Assembly (NCBI RefSeq): GCF_029962835.1
Contig: NC_080583.1
Span: 55,407,658 to 55,471,657, forward strand
Length of the DNA stretch: 64,000 bases
DNA from: Magnolia sinica
Lineage: Eukaryota > Streptophyta > Magnoliopsida > Magnoliales > Magnoliaceae
Direction of reading: 5' to 3'
The position numbers were made by a program, and so were the translations under genes. The notes under the pieces were generated by a model that saw only the letters and a program-made list of their open reading frames with translations, made no database searches and was not told the origin of the DNA. Position 1 is the first letter of the stretch, and each line of letters begins with the position of its first letter. Of this stretch, positions 24,959 through 39,600 are shown in pieces.

Positions 24959-27900
24959 GGCCATAAGGGAGGGACTTCGTCACTATGAGTCCCTCACATG
25001 ATCTACACCATACAATCATATGGGTCCCATGCATGCATGGGCCCAACATATCATAACAAAAATCTGAGGTGGGGATACCATCCCCACCATGCAAATGAGG
25101 GGTCTAGATGACCCTTAGAAGGCATGGATTAGAGTAAAAATCATCATGGTGAGGTCCATGGAGAATGGACCCACCATGGCTCATGCATGCAAGAAGATGG
25201 GCCAAAGGCCACATCAAGGGGATCATGGAGGATCTCCACCATGGATTGGTGGGTCCTTCAAGTCCCCGTGCAAAGGAAAGAAAGAGATCAAAGGTAGAGA
25301 GGAAGATCTAACCATAGAAAACACCCACCTTCAAATCTCAAGTTTCTTCTTCTATCAATGGAGTCCTAGTGGGCCAAGGATGATGTTTCAATGGTTAGGA
25401 TTGATTTTGGATGGTTGGATTGAGGGGGATAAGCTTGGAAGAGGGCTGGAATTTTTTGGAGATGGGTCTCTCTCTTGCTAACAATGGAGGAAAATGAGAA
25501 TGAAAGAAGGAAAGAGAGAGATGAAGGGGGGAGAGAGGGGTGGGGTGGTAGGCTCTCTCTCATAGGTAGGTATGATTAGGTGTAAGAGAAGCATGGCTAC
25601 GGAGGCATGCTTGTAATGATTGCCTAGCAAGCATGAGGCTATGGAGGGTAGGGTAGGGGTGATGTCACCCCTAGGGTGACATCATCCTAATGATAGTTTC
25701 TAAGAAAATGTGCAATCTGGAATAGGTGGGTCCCGCAACGCGCGGTCCACGGCCATTATAATGCGCGGTCCACATCTTGTGGTCTAAGCGTCGGATTGGC
25801 GCACAAGACGCGGCAACGACGCAGTCGCAATGGCAGGTCTCGAGTTGAGTCGATTCAGGTTTACAGGATGTGACTTAGGGTCGCGCGCAAATGCAATCTA
25901 CGAGTCGCGGGTTGCCAAAATTCGACTGAGAGGACCGCGAGATCCTACGGAACGGAATGGTCACTAGGATATGGGCCTGACAGCTCTCCCCTCCTAATAA
26001 AAATTTCGTCCTCGAAATTTCCTATCATGCAGGACAGAACAAGGGAAGAAGAGAAAGCATCATCACATACATATATATAACAATCAATGCAATACATAGC
26101 ATAATATAAGCACAATCAATCTACAAACAAATGGGGATAGCGCTCTCTAATCTCAGCCTCGGGCTCCCAAGACGCCTCTTCAACAGAATGATGACCCCAC
26201 TAAACTTTCACCAAAGGAATGACCTTGGTCCGGAGGACCTGCTCCTTCCGATCAAGGATACAGACTGGCTGCTCAATGTAGGAAGCATCCTCACGGACCT
26301 CAAGAGGTTGTCAATCAATCACAGGAACGGTGCCTGACCCACACTTCCGCAACATAGAAAGATGGAAAACGTTGTAAATGTCAGACAACTCAGAAGGTAA
26401 GGCAAGCCTATAGGCCACGACGCCAACGCGCCCAGTGATCTCGAAAGGTCCAATAAATCTCGGAGCAAGCTTGCCCTTCACTCCAAATCGAACCACGCCC
26501 TTCATAGGCGAGACCTTGAGATACACTCTGCCCCCAACAGCGAACTCCAAGGGACGACGCCGACGATCAACAAAACTCATTTGCCGGCTCTGAGCTGTGC
26601 ACATCCTCTGCCTGATGATATCGATAACCTCTGATGTCTGTTGCACGAGCTCGGGGCATAGGAGACGGTGCTCTCCAACCTCGGCCCAACAATTAGGAGA
26701 TCTACGCAGCCTGCCATACAAGGCCTCGAAAGGAGTCATACCAATAGTCGCCTGATAGCTGTTATTATACACAAACTCAGTCAGGTGCAAATGCTCATCC
26801 CAGCTACCCGAGAAGTCGATCACGCAAGCACGAAGCTTATCCTCAAGAATCTAGTTGACCCTCTCGGTCTGCCCATCAGTCTGCGGATAATATGCGGTGC
26901 TGAACTGCAAGGCAAACCCCATAGCCTTCTGGAGCTCCTCCAAAACTGAAACGTGAACCTTGGGTCTCGGTTAAAAACGATCGAAATCGAAACACCGTGC
27001 AGTCTCACAATCTCATCAATAAACAATCTGGCAAGCCAGTCCAAAGGCCAAGTCGCACGAATCGCGAGAAAATGTGCCGACTTCGTCAGACAATCAACGA
27101 CAACCCAGATGGCGTCATGACCGCGCCGAGTCCTCGGCAAGCCCATGATAAAATCGGTGGATACGTGCTCCTACTTCCACGTCGGGACGCTCGACGGTTG
27201 CAATGGACCTGGGGGTCTCTGATGATCGGCCTTGACACGTTGGCATGTGTCACACTCGGACACAAAACTGGCAATCTGACACTTCATCCCTGCCCAAAAA
27301 TACTGACGCCTCATATCACGATACATCTTCGTCGAGCCAATGTGGATAGAAAACCGCGATCAATGTGCCTCAGTCATAAGATCTCTGCGCAACTCTGAAA
27401 CATCTGGGACACAACCGGCCTCTGAAGCGAAGTCCACCATCAGAACCAATCTGCCAATCTGATTGACTCTCAGATGCTAACTCTGCAATGATTCATCTGT
27501 CTGCTGAGCCTTAATCACCCTTGAGACAATAGAGGGTTGAATCGACAGGCTCGATAACTGCACAATAGAAAACTGCAAGTCGATCTCGAAGTTGAACGCT
27601 GACACATCCTCAAGCATCTACCACTCTTGAATCATCATATGCGCCACCGGGCCTCGTGTCTAACGGCTAAGGGCATCCGCCACCACGTTCGCCTTACCCG
27701 GGTGGTACTGAATATCAAAATCGTTGTCCTTCAAGAGTTCCATCCAACGTCTCTGCCTCATGTTCAACTCGAACTGTGAGGAGATACTTCAGGCTCTTGT
27801 GGTCGGAGAAAAGCTCGAACCTGAACCCATAAAGATAGTGCCTCCACACCTTCAGTGCAAAGACAACTACTACCAGCTCCAAATCATGCATGGGGTAGTT

Positions 27901-30900
27901 CAGCTCATGGACCTTGAGCTGGTGAGACGCATAAGTTACAGGCTTCCTGTGCTACATCAGGACAGCACCTAAGCCAACTCACGAGACATCGGTAAACACC
28001 ACAAAGCCTTGACTCCCAGAGGGAAGAGTGAGGACAGGAGCGGACGTGAGGCAGTCCTTTAACTCCACAAATGCTCGCTCACAGGCGTCACTCCACACAA
28101 ACTTTGCGTCATTCCAGGTCAACCCGGTTAGCAGTGCTGCAATACGGGAGAATCACTCGATAAATCATCGGTAATATCCCACCAAACCAAGAAAACTGCG
28201 GATCTCGGACGCGTTCGTGGGCTGGCCCTTCGAGGGGTCCACTACGACACCCTCCCTCGTCACCACGTGACCAAGGAACTTCACCTCCTCCTGCCAAAAC
28301 TCACACTTCTCCAGCTTCGCATACAACTGGTGGGCTCGGAGGGTCTGCAACACAATCTCCAAATGTTACTCATAGTCCTCGCGCGTCCTCAAATATATCA
28401 GAATGTCGTCGATGAAGACCACAACAAACTGATCGAGATAAGGACAGAAAACCTCGTTCATCAATTGCATGAAGACTGCGGGTGCATTGGTCAGTCCGAA
28501 GGACATGACCTGAAACTCAAAGTGACCGTAGCGCTTCCTGAAAGCCATCTTCGGGATGTCCTCTCAAACTTGAATCTGATGATAACCGGACGGCAGGTCA
28601 ATCTTCGAAAAGAATTGCGCACCCTGCAGCTGATCAAACAAATCATCGATCCTCGGGAGCGAATACTTGTTCTTGATCGTGACCCGGTTGAGCTCGCGAT
28701 AATCCACGCAGAGCCTCAACGAGCCATCCTTCTTCCTGACAAATAGTACCGGCTATCCCCACGGCGAACTGCTCGGACGAATGAAGCCCAACTCACACAA
28801 GTCGTCCAACTGTTGTTGCAGCTCTCGCAACTCCATCGGTATCATACGATACGAGGCCTTCAAGATAGGCGGGTACCGGGCACGATCAATCTGAAACTCG
28901 ATATGCCGAAGCGATGGCAATCCCAGAATCTCCTAGAGCACATCGGGGAAATCACAAACCACTGGCAACTGATCAACGCTCACCGCAATGGGCTCCTCTA
29001 TTGCACACGACATCAAACAAGACAGCGGCTCTCCTCTGGGCTCTGCAACGAACTGGAATTGCGGCAAGCCTAGTATACAGAACGTGATTGTTCTCGTGGA
29101 GCAGTCCAAGACGGCGTGGTACTCGACAAGCCAATCCATGCTCAGGATGACATCGAACTCAGACATCGGCAATACGAACAGATCAGCGGGCAAGGTCTCC
29201 TCGACCAAGATGGGGCAAGACAAACAACATCGGCCTAGCACTGCAGTCTTCCCCAAGGGCGTCGACACTATCAACCCCTCGCGAGCAGACTCTATCGACA
29301 ATCCAGACGATCGGCAAAAATCCTCAGTTATAAACGAGTGCGAAGCACCAGAATCAAACAACATGCGGGCAATGCATGTAGAGACTAGAAGTATACCCTC
29401 AACGACTCCTCCGGATGACTGCGGTCCGGCTGAGCCGCGTAGAACCTAGCTTGAGCCGGCTGGAGAGGTGCATGTCCCCTCTAAGGTCTCTGCTACTGTT
29501 TTGTTGCTGCCGCTGCAGCTGCCTATATGGCTGTCTCGATTGTGGCTAGGGCCTCTGCGGCGGAGGCGGCTGCGGTCGCTACTTCTGCGGTGGAGGCTAC
29601 TGAGGTGTTCTCAGTTGCTGTTGCTGCTGAGGGCAGGGGCACTCCTACATACGGTGTCCTACTCCACCACACCCAAAACAAGTCCCTGCGAACAGCCTCT
29701 GGGGTGGTGCTGGAGGTGCCGCTGGTGCTCGGCGGGTCGCGCGCCTCTGTTGTTGTCGACGCTGCTACTGGAAGCCACCAGAGGGGGCTTGCCTCTTCCG
29801 GTCTCTCCTTCGATTGCGATCGCTCTGCCTGCCGGCACAGTCAGCCTCATAAATTCGGGCCCTCCGTACTACCTCCTCGAGAGTTGAGAGCTCGTGCCCA
29901 ACAACACGACCTCGGAAACCGTAACGCAAGCCGTTCTCAAAACGGCAGGCCTTCTGCCCCTCATCATCAACCAATACGGCGCGAACCTCGATAGCGCCAC
30001 GAAACGTGCCACGTACTAAGCCACAGACATGTCTCCCTATACCAGGGTCTTGAACTCTAATGCTCGCTGCCGTCGAATGTGGTCGAGGAAGTACTGTCGA
30101 TCAAATCGGTCAATGAAATCCTCCCATGTCCAAACGAAGTCAGCTCCAACAACACGGGTGACGGAGGTCCACCAGTGCTCAGCCTCACCCTCAAGAATCT
30201 GGAGAACGGCTGTCATAGCCTGGAGCATCTGCCGCAACTGGTCGGCACCAACTAGTACGGTAGGGGCTATGCTGGTCTCAGACGAAGGCGCGAGATTTGC
30301 AGGGGTCTCGGGTGTGGGAGCAGGAGGCTTGGGTGGGGGAACGGAAACTGCGGGAGGCGGAATAAAAACCTCGGGCGGAGGAATGGAATCCTCAAGCGGT
30401 GGAGCGGGGGCCTCTCGGGTCGCTCGGGCGCCTCCGGTACCTCGCATGCCTCGCCTAGGCGGCATGGTCTACAAAAAAGAACAAGGTGCCTATCAGCCTT
30501 GAAAACCCTCGAAGGCTCAGACATTAGGGAACCAAATCAGAAAGATTACGCACTCGGGACCTCATCGTCCTAAGCTCACAGCAGATATGTGATGTTGTCC
30601 TGAGTTATTCCCAACTTGGCTCTAATATCAACTCCTGTCACGCCCCAAACTCAGAAACCAGGCTCACAAAATTCCCGATCGCCGAATCCAGCGCCGACAG
30701 CCTCCGTAGTACCACATTCTTGGCTCCTGGCACCCATATACTAGGTTCCGATCCTGGGATCCTACAAGGAAGATTTTCAGTGTAAATTTGTTTCGTTATA
30801 ATCATAACCATAAGCATAACCCACAAACAATAATAAGGACTCCATCACAAAATTCACTAAGATCAAAAACTTGAGATACAATACGCATAAAGGGAAATAC

Positions 30901-33580
30901 AATGATAACAAAAAGGCTTTGGAAGCTCAGCTGCACATTCCTGCTCCCACTCAGCTACAATTGCGTCCTGGCATCACTTGCACGCATCTATCCTGCATAA
31001 GCTTATAAAAAAGCTTAGAGAGTGGTGAAAGTGTGTGCACAAGGTAGCAATGCAAATATGCAATATCAGAGTAAAGCAGAAATATGCTAATAATTCCATG
31101 AATGCTAACAGCCGTACCAAGGCTATACGATGCAAGGCATGAATGCTATCAGCCACACCAAGGTCATACGATGCAAGGCCTACACAGCCAATGTCATGTA
31201 CAAGTGCAGCTCAAACATACCAATCCACATATCAATCCAGCTCATCTCTGGAGCATCATATATCAGTACAGTTCTCTCTGGATAATCACTGGCGTCTAGT
31301 ACACTATACACAAGATTGCCGCCCCACACTGGACACATAACCATGCAAGTGGAAGAGACCTCACTACCCGCCTAACCAACACTCTGCCAATATCTAACCG
31401 ACACATTGGTAGCAGACCCATTTACGAGCTGGTCATACTCAGCCTAACAATTGCCCCCTACCTTCGGGCGGGTAAGGCCACACCCTCTTCCAACCGACAT
31501 GACACAGTGGGAGACGCGGCCTCCTGGTATTCGGCCCTCATGCGCTCATACATCCACTCAGTGTAAGCATTGGAGCATCCTCCATGGTACTATAAGGGTC
31601 TGGGGACTTTCACCCTGGGACATCTATCGCGCCCCCGTGCTTAACAAGTATTTCCAGTATCCAATCCTACCATCCACGCTATATCTACGAAGGCTGTCGG
31701 CGATCGAAAATTTTGTGAGCTCGGTTTCCGAGTTTGGGGCGTGACGCTCATCTTCTTCAATCACGTTGAATTGCCAACTTTGCCTTATCCATAGCATCTT
31801 ATAGGAAGCCCATGGTAGGTGCTTCATCGGTTTCAACAAGACGGAGTACCCACATTAGTGGCTCCATCACATTTAGGATCGACTTGGCCCTTTTCCAATA
31901 GTTGTTGTCCCGTATGGTGTTCGCAACTTCAAGCGATGTCCCTGATGTCTTCTGCCCATGTTTTGTGTTGAGCCAATCTCGGGAAGCGAACATCTCACTC
32001 AACTCTCCCCTATGCTGGTATAAACTCTCTAATGCTATAAAGTTTGTTGCGAATCTAGTTGCCACAATCCTCAACAACTTTCGTCCTTTCGTGAACTTCC
32101 TCATTATTGCGACTACTTGATTATGGTTGTAAATAAACGCCGTCACTTCTCTTGCCCTTTCGACCATTTCCATAACATTCTTCTTCTTCCCAATATCTTC
32201 CAACATAAGATCAATACAATGGGCTGCACATGATGACCAAAAAAGATGTGGTCTCTTTTTCATCAACTTATGTCCTGCAAGCTTATATGATGCTTCATTA
32301 TCCGTCACAATCTGCACTACATTCTCCTCTCCAATCTCATCCACAACTTTATACATTAGTCCAGTAATATAATTAGAATATTTTGTTACATCTGAGGCAT
32401 CAATTGACTTGTGGTATATAGTTCCTAAGTGGCAGTACACCATGAAGTTAATCATGCTACGTCTGGTTGGGCCAGTCCAACCATCACACATGATCGTGCA
32501 TCCTCTGGCCTGCCATATAGGTTTAAAGGTAGCCACATATGCTTTCACATCCACATTCTGCATCTATCCATTTCCCCCTAATATCCCTATCCGTGAAAGC
32601 TTTAATTCTTTCGCCTGCTTCTGCTGCTGCATCAATTACCACCTACCAATATGGAGAATTGGCCGTGTTAGGAGGTACGTTGGCATGTATAAATAACTTT
32701 GCTACTGCCCTACCTAGCTTCTCAACGAAAGTTCTACTCCACATTTGTTTTTTCTTTTGTTTAGTTGATTCTTTCCTAAAAAGGATTGGATCAATAGAGT
32801 CTCCTAGGCTCATTTGCTTCTTCATCCAAATGTATAGGGGCACCACGTGAAGATGTCTCTCGTCGGCTCCCAAACATACGTCGTAACCCACCAAACCTAC
32901 CCCCCCCCCCCCCTTGCAGAAGCAGCCGCACTCCCACTCCCACTACCCCCCTATATCATGTATTGACCCACTCGCGCCAAACATGCGGCAACGTTCTTCC
33001 TCTTCACGAGCTAGACGCAAGCTCTCTCTCCTAGCTATAGTTTTCCCGATCTGAATCTCCGTCAAAATCAATAATATCTTCATCACGAAAACCCATATAT
33101 TTAGGATCAAACACCTCCTATCGAGCCACATCCAAAATCTCATCTTTCTTCTTTTGTCCAGCAGCACGTTTACCCTTCGACTCATCCAGACTGGCTTGCA
33201 TTAAAATCATTATCTCTTTTGGTACTCTAGTACATCCCACAACTTGACCCTTTCGATGTGTCAAATGTTGTTTGAGACGCGTAATTCCATCAATTACTAG
33301 TCTATCACAATAATTGTACTTCATTTTGTACCTACTACCACCAACCCTCTGACATGTTGTCATCCAATATCCTCACTTGTTGGCCAGACCCAGACATTTC
33401 CTTAGGTAGATACTAGATATAAATTAGATATGACTTATGTCTATGTGAGATTGTGAGTCTACTCGCTATTCTAAATTTATTTACAGTTTTCAGAATCTAA
33501 TCAATAAAGATGATTTTTAAACCCTAAGAAGCTCCAAAACCTATCCAATATAAGAAAATATAGACATAAAGTCACTAATT

Positions 33581-33620
<40 letters not shown>

Positions 33621-36600
33621 CACAACAATAATCTGTAAAATGGACATTAATATGTTCTACTATGATTAACACATCATATTCTACAATTAAAACAGCAACA
33701 CATTAAATAAAAAATGATTTTTTGAATTAAAAAAAAAGGGGGTCGAAAATAGTGCATAAATAGAAAAAATTTATAAAAAAATATAAAATCACAATAATAA
33801 TCTATAAAATGGACATTAATATGTTCTTCTATGATTAACACATCATATTCTACCATTAAAACAGCAACACATTAAAAAAAAATGATTTTTCGAATTTAAA
33901 AAAAAAGGGCCGAAAATAGTGCGTAAATAGAAAAAAATTATAAAATAAAATAAAATCACAATAATAATCTGTAAAATGGACATTAATATGTTCTAATATG
34001 ATTAACACATCATATTCTACCATAAAAATAGCAACACATTAAATAAAAAATGATTTTTCGAATTTAAAAAAAAAAAGCCGAAAATAGTGCGTAAATAGAA
34101 AAAAATTATAAAAAAATATAAAATCACAACAATAATCTGTAAAATGGACATTAATATGTTCTACTATGATTAACACATCATATTCTACCATTAAAACAGC
34201 AACACATTGAATAAAAAGTATAAAAACTTATTTTTGAGGAATTTCTGGAACATGGCCCACGGAGCTTCGAATCAAGAAAATTTTTAATATAAGTTGTTTT
34301 TATCTATAATTTCAAGCTAAGAGTGGTCAAAAATTGCAATAAAATGACTTATGAAGAGTTTGGAAGAAAGAAGTATCAAAAAAAGTGAAAAACTGGACCT
34401 TCAGAAAAAAAAAAAAAAAACTTACCGTTATACGACCGTTACGCCCTGACCGTTACTAGGCAGTAACGGCTGTTACGCCCCGTAACGGCCATTACGGGGC
34501 CGTTATGCCTACAGAATAGAGGGGATGCCCATTACGACCCCGTATCGCGTAATGGGGTGGACCGTTACCGTTACGTATCGGCCAATATGGCCGATACGTA
34601 AAATATTGAATTCCTTGAGTACACAACAAGCGATTGAATTGGGTATTTTTTACCTATTTCATTGTAGTTTGACTATTAGACTACTTATATTATAAATAAC
34701 AAAACAAATTTAAATAATCAACAAGTTACACTAAGAGATAATTAATTATTAAAAACTACAAACATAGAAATTTCATTGATAACTTGAATCTTGATGAGTT
34801 GGTGCATACGATACAAATTACAAGTTACAACTTATTACAATCTACAAGAAATATGACCATGGGCCATTATGCCATGGTAATTGCATAACCATTGCATACT
34901 TTAGTGTGTCATGGCATATCCATAGCATATGTGATTATGCGATCGCACATGGCAACATTGGGAGAAGTGAAAAGGAAAGAGGAGTACCAACCCATTATGA
35001 AGAGGACGTGGGGCGACTATTGGCATGGAAACAAGAGGAGAGGGAGTCGCTCTAGTTCGAGTACCAACCCATTATGAAAAGGGAAGAAGATGTTGTTAAA
35101 CATCTAATCAATTGGGTAATATTATGAAAGAGTTTTGAGGGGTATCAATCATGTATAATATATTGAAATAGAATGGTCCGCAACAATTGAAATATCAGCT
35201 TACTGAAACCATGATTTCCTTGGCTTCCACGTGAACATATATGCAGACTGCATAGGGTTGATAAACGTGAAATCAAGTTTGCATTCTCTAGTTGGGCAAG
35301 CACAAGTAGCTCAAAGAAAACAAAAGTCAGAGCCATCTTGACAAGTTCAAATATTGAAACTCTTCAAGGAAATGTCATTTTTTTAAGATGATTCCATGAA
35401 AATCATTTCTTGGGCTTCCAGGACTTAAACAAAGACATGCTGATTTTAATTTTTTTAAAGTTACAGATTTAGCTTCATTCATGAAGAGTCTTCTTTTGCA
35501 AATTCCTCATGGAACTGATGACCTAGCCAAATCGCCAATTCTCTCATCAAGGAAGGCATTGAGAGACCTAGGTTATTTTGTAGTTCTTCTTCTGTTTGTA
35601 CCAAAATCCATGCGGATCAGATGGATGGTGCTAATATTGCCATGTGGCACAGGAGATATTCAAAGAAGACCTATGTCAAGGATTCAAGGACCAGCTAGTC
35701 TTTGGGAACTTTGGGTATTGTTTGTCTGTTGGATAGAGACGAACGGTGACTTCTGCCACGTTAGCCTCAAAGTGCATCCTCATAGTTGAGATCATGGTCA
35801 ATAAAGTGTAACCGCTCTTTTCCTAGCTGATTTAGACACAATGAAGACACATGGATGAAGGGTTATGCTCTCATCTCTCGTCTTGAAGCCTATAAATGCT
35901 AGAAGCAAATTTGAGAGGAATGATGCCTCTAAACCCAACAACAAACACAACTATCAATCCAGTGCAACGCTGTGTATCTAGACTTAGTTTCTCCATCCTC
36001 AGTAGCAGCGGACCTTAGTGTAGATTTAGGTTCAGTTCGTCCCCGCGCACGTGCCGAACTAACTTAGGTCGTAGCCAGTAGTTGTAATTCCCTTCCATCT
36101 GCGCTTGCGTGCCGAATCTAAAGGAAGACAGTAGTTTAGGAACCCTTCTGCCTACGCTCATATTTTGGGCTGACTGTAGTTGTAATTCCCGGCATTGCCT
36201 CTGCTTTGCTCATCAACACGCTACTCTCGTAAGCACCCCATTGCTCTCAGCTAGGCGGGCGATTCCCCATAGCGGTAATTCATTCGCATTTTCCTCAACC
36301 ACATCCATTTTTCTCCTTGTTCATTCTGACCATACAATTGTTACACCTTCACAAGTCCTTGGATTTCCAAGGGGGGAAAAAAAAAAGAGTTCATTTGGAG
36401 GAAGAGCCCCAACCTCCATCAATCGTCTAAGTAACAAGCTCACGAAAATTGGCTGAATAGTGAACGGTTGAGCCACGACTAAGCTTAACCCTATCTCGAC
36501 GCCAGGGGTCGGTGGTCACGGTTTGAATCGGACCCAATTGGTTCTGGCACGCCCACAAGCCTCGCACGTATTCCACACAGCCGAATTTGAGGACCAACAC

Positions 36601-39600
36601 CGTTTTGGCACACCCGGTGGGACAAGTGTGCAGTTGTTAATTGAAACTTTTAACAACATGAGTAAACGATCTACTCAAGTAAGTGGGAATATAGAAGGAT
36701 AAAACCTCAATCAGGCCCTTGAAGCATTAGCAATGCAAGTTGAACCAAAAGTCCCTAATCCACCACTTCTGGCAATTCCAAAAGTAGGGTCAACATCACA
36801 GAATAACTCTGTGGTTTCTAATGGAGTCTTGGGAAGTGTGAATGTTAGCATGCGGGAATTAACTGAACAAGGCAGGTTAAGAGCTAAATATTCTCAGACA
36901 CAAACCGAAGCTATAAACAAGCTTGTAACTTTCCTTAATGACAGGTTACCGGATTACCGTCAACCTAATCAAGAAATTCATAGATTTGGCAATGATATGC
37001 TTGAAATGTTAATGATACCTCCACGCAATATGTGGCCAAGCCCAAACATGGTAGATCAAAATATGTCACCGTAGGTAGGCATTAGGAGGAATGGACAAAA
37101 TGGTCGGTATAACGGCCTGAATGAAAATGATTTGAATCATGGCATGCCGGCCATAGGACCATTTGTGCATAATAATGACATTCTCAGAGGCCATGTGCCC
37201 AGTATGCAGCCTGCTAATGGTTTATAAGATATCTCCAATAGGAAAACCCAGGCTTCGACCTGCGGGCCAGGAAGAAATTATTAATTTGATAAATGAGGTA
37301 ACCGTCCAATGTCATGGTCGACGCACAAACCGTCCTGTTTATCGTAAACCATACCTTGGTTGGGTTGATCAGTTTACAGAAGTACCAAGGGGAACAAAAA
37401 TACCTTAAATTTCATTACTCTCCAGGAACACGAATCAGTCTACAATAGAACATATTGGTCAATTCACTATACAATGCGGCGAGTTCTCGACCAATGAATA
37501 TGTGAAACTGAAATGGTTTGCAAATTCACTGACTGACACGGCATTTACATGGTATATTAATTTGCACAAAAATCTGGTGCAATCATGGCAAGATATGAAA
37601 GAAATGTTCCATGCTCGGTTTTATCGAACCGAACCTGAGTTTTCCTTAGCAAATTTCTCTCGGCTCAAACAAATACCCAACAAACCAATTGAAAAATATA
37701 TCACTCAATTCAAAAAAGCAAATAATAAATGCCGAGTATTTCTGTCGAAAGCCCAATTTGTGAAACTAGCCATGAAAGTTTTATACATGGAGCTCCGAAA
37801 GAAATTTGAAGGAATGGATTTTAAAGATTTGGTGGATTTGTCAAATTAAGCAACCGGGTATGAATGGTTGCTCAAAGAGGAGAGCCAAAGGAGAAACTCA
37901 TCCTCGAGCACTTATTATCGTGACCCAAACTATGAGATCGTGTTGGGAGAAATAAGCCTCAACAAACCACTTGTTTGTAAGGCTTTAGCCAAGACTGAGG
38001 ATGAATCATCTCTTCAGGGTTTTGGTGCAGTTAAAGGAATCTCGAAACAAAACAGGCAATATTCTTTTGATATTACAAAGGCCGATGAGATATTTGATCT
38101 CTTATTAACTGCTAAACTCATTAAACTTCCACCGAAACAAAGAATCCCTTTGCTAAATGAATTGAAAAAGATAGAATATTGTAAATGGCACCTCTCACAT
38201 TCTCATTCCACAAGGAATTGTGTTGCTTTCAAGAACGTGATTCGAGATAACATAGATTCATGAATGCTCAAATTCCCAAATAAAAAAGAATTGAGGCTAT
38301 ATTGGTTGACATTGACCCGCTCCCACCGACTTTAGGAATTAACATGGCTAAGACAAATCTGCGAAATATGAATGCTTTAAAACAAAAGAAAGAAGTCGGA
38401 TCGGTAAAAGAACAGTATAGTTATTGATCAGACAGTGCCGACAAAAGGAACACTCACCAAAGAAACACCAGGAGGCGGTGTTCTTCTAGTGATAGTTTGG
38501 TAATCAAAGAGAATCGTTTGTGTGAAAGATGTCATGAAGATATTAAGCAACAACGATCGGCGAAAGAATTTTATCCGCCGAAGGTACAAGGGAATAGATA
38601 CGGCAAATATAACAATATTCGAAACACTCGGGTTGTTCATCCTTTGAACATTAATTCAAGTGCAAGATAGCACAATTTTCAAAGAGGGCCTAGGGAAAAA
38701 AAAAAAAAAGCAACCTCGAATGGTTAAGCCCATTGCAAATACCGTCAATCGGTGGACCAAGGTTATTCATCCTAAATTCCAACAGTACCTGACGGAAATG
38801 AAGAGGACTCAAAAACGTCGTTGGCAACGGCAACGAGCAATCCACAAGAACCCGAAAGAGCAGAATCCTACGCATAATCGACAAAACTAGTCGTCGGCAC
38901 GTAATCAACCAAATAATGGTCGTAATTGGATACAGGTGAACAATTCAAACAAGAGGCATAAGATCGAAAGAACCACTCAACATGAGAACCGGCAAACAGT
39001 TCAGAACGAGCAAAAGCTTGTCGGCAAAAAGCCAAGTGATTTGTCTGAAGGAGATTCGAATCAATATGACTCCCCAGAGGAAGAATTATTAATCGAAGAA
39101 TTATTGGCAAACGTGAAGTTTCTAGAAGCATATGTCGATTTTCAGTAAGCAACAAATCTGAAGAATGATGAAGAAGATGGTTGGCAAGAACCAACAACTA
39201 TTACCTTTGAAACCTTACCTCAATAAAGGTGAATTGTAGTATGGTGTTTACACTTCATCCTAACTTCTTAGCTAAACCAATTCAATCGAGTAGTATTGAA
39301 TGAGATGTTAAAGAAACAGGAGAAACTTTAATTAAAAAAGAAACGACTGAGGACAGTAAGAAACGCCATGAAGGGTCATGTTCCATCACTATCGAATCTT
39401 GTGTAGATGTTGAGACTGAGAAAATAACTTTCGATCAACCTTCATTTGTGATGTCACAATATCTCAAACCATTGATTATATTGGTTCATATGAACCGATG
39501 ACCTATTCCTTGTAAATGGGTTGATAATGGGGTAGCCGTAAATATTTTGCCAATCATCATGTTGAGAAAATTGGGGAAAACTTATTCCGATCTAATTCCC

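Larger units (their letters stand above)
21768..31746 (-). mobile_element. Tekay/Del-like Ty3/gypsy chromovirus with one rearranged LTR
   Basis: It sits in the hAT transposase ORF, with flanks CTCAA (21763-21767) and CTCAT (31747-31751) as a 5-bp TSD with one change. Order on the minus strand: 5' LTR (30636-31746, rearranged), primer site, gag, protease, RT, RNase H, integrase, chromodomain, purine tract, 3' LTR (21768-25982, 4,215 bp). The 5' LTR keeps only about 1.05 kb of LTR and then ends in an inverted copy of the LTR 3' end, so both element ends read TGTCACG-like inward. Coding regions carry many stops. Confidence 0.85.
19660..34617 (-). mobile_element. hAT transposon with perfect 8-bp TSD, split by a chromovirus
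   Basis: Flanked by identical AGTACACA at 19652-19659 and 34618-34625. Ends are CAAGGTATTC on the left and, inverted, CAAGGAATTC on the right. Both subterminal regions are dense in GTAACGG, CCGTTAC and CCGATACG words (19670-19745 and 34425-34600). The transposase gene reads right to left: BED zinc finger and DUF659-like core at 31747-33397, C-terminal dimerisation domain at 20510-21767. A 9,979-bp retrotransposon separates them; without it and its TSD the element is about 4.97 kb. Confidence 0.88.

Noticed and set aside
29468..29994. Leu/Arg- and Ala-rich plus-strand ORFs of 139 and 155 codons
   Set aside because: Opposite strand of the chromovirus gag/zinc-knuckle region; low complexity, no domain.
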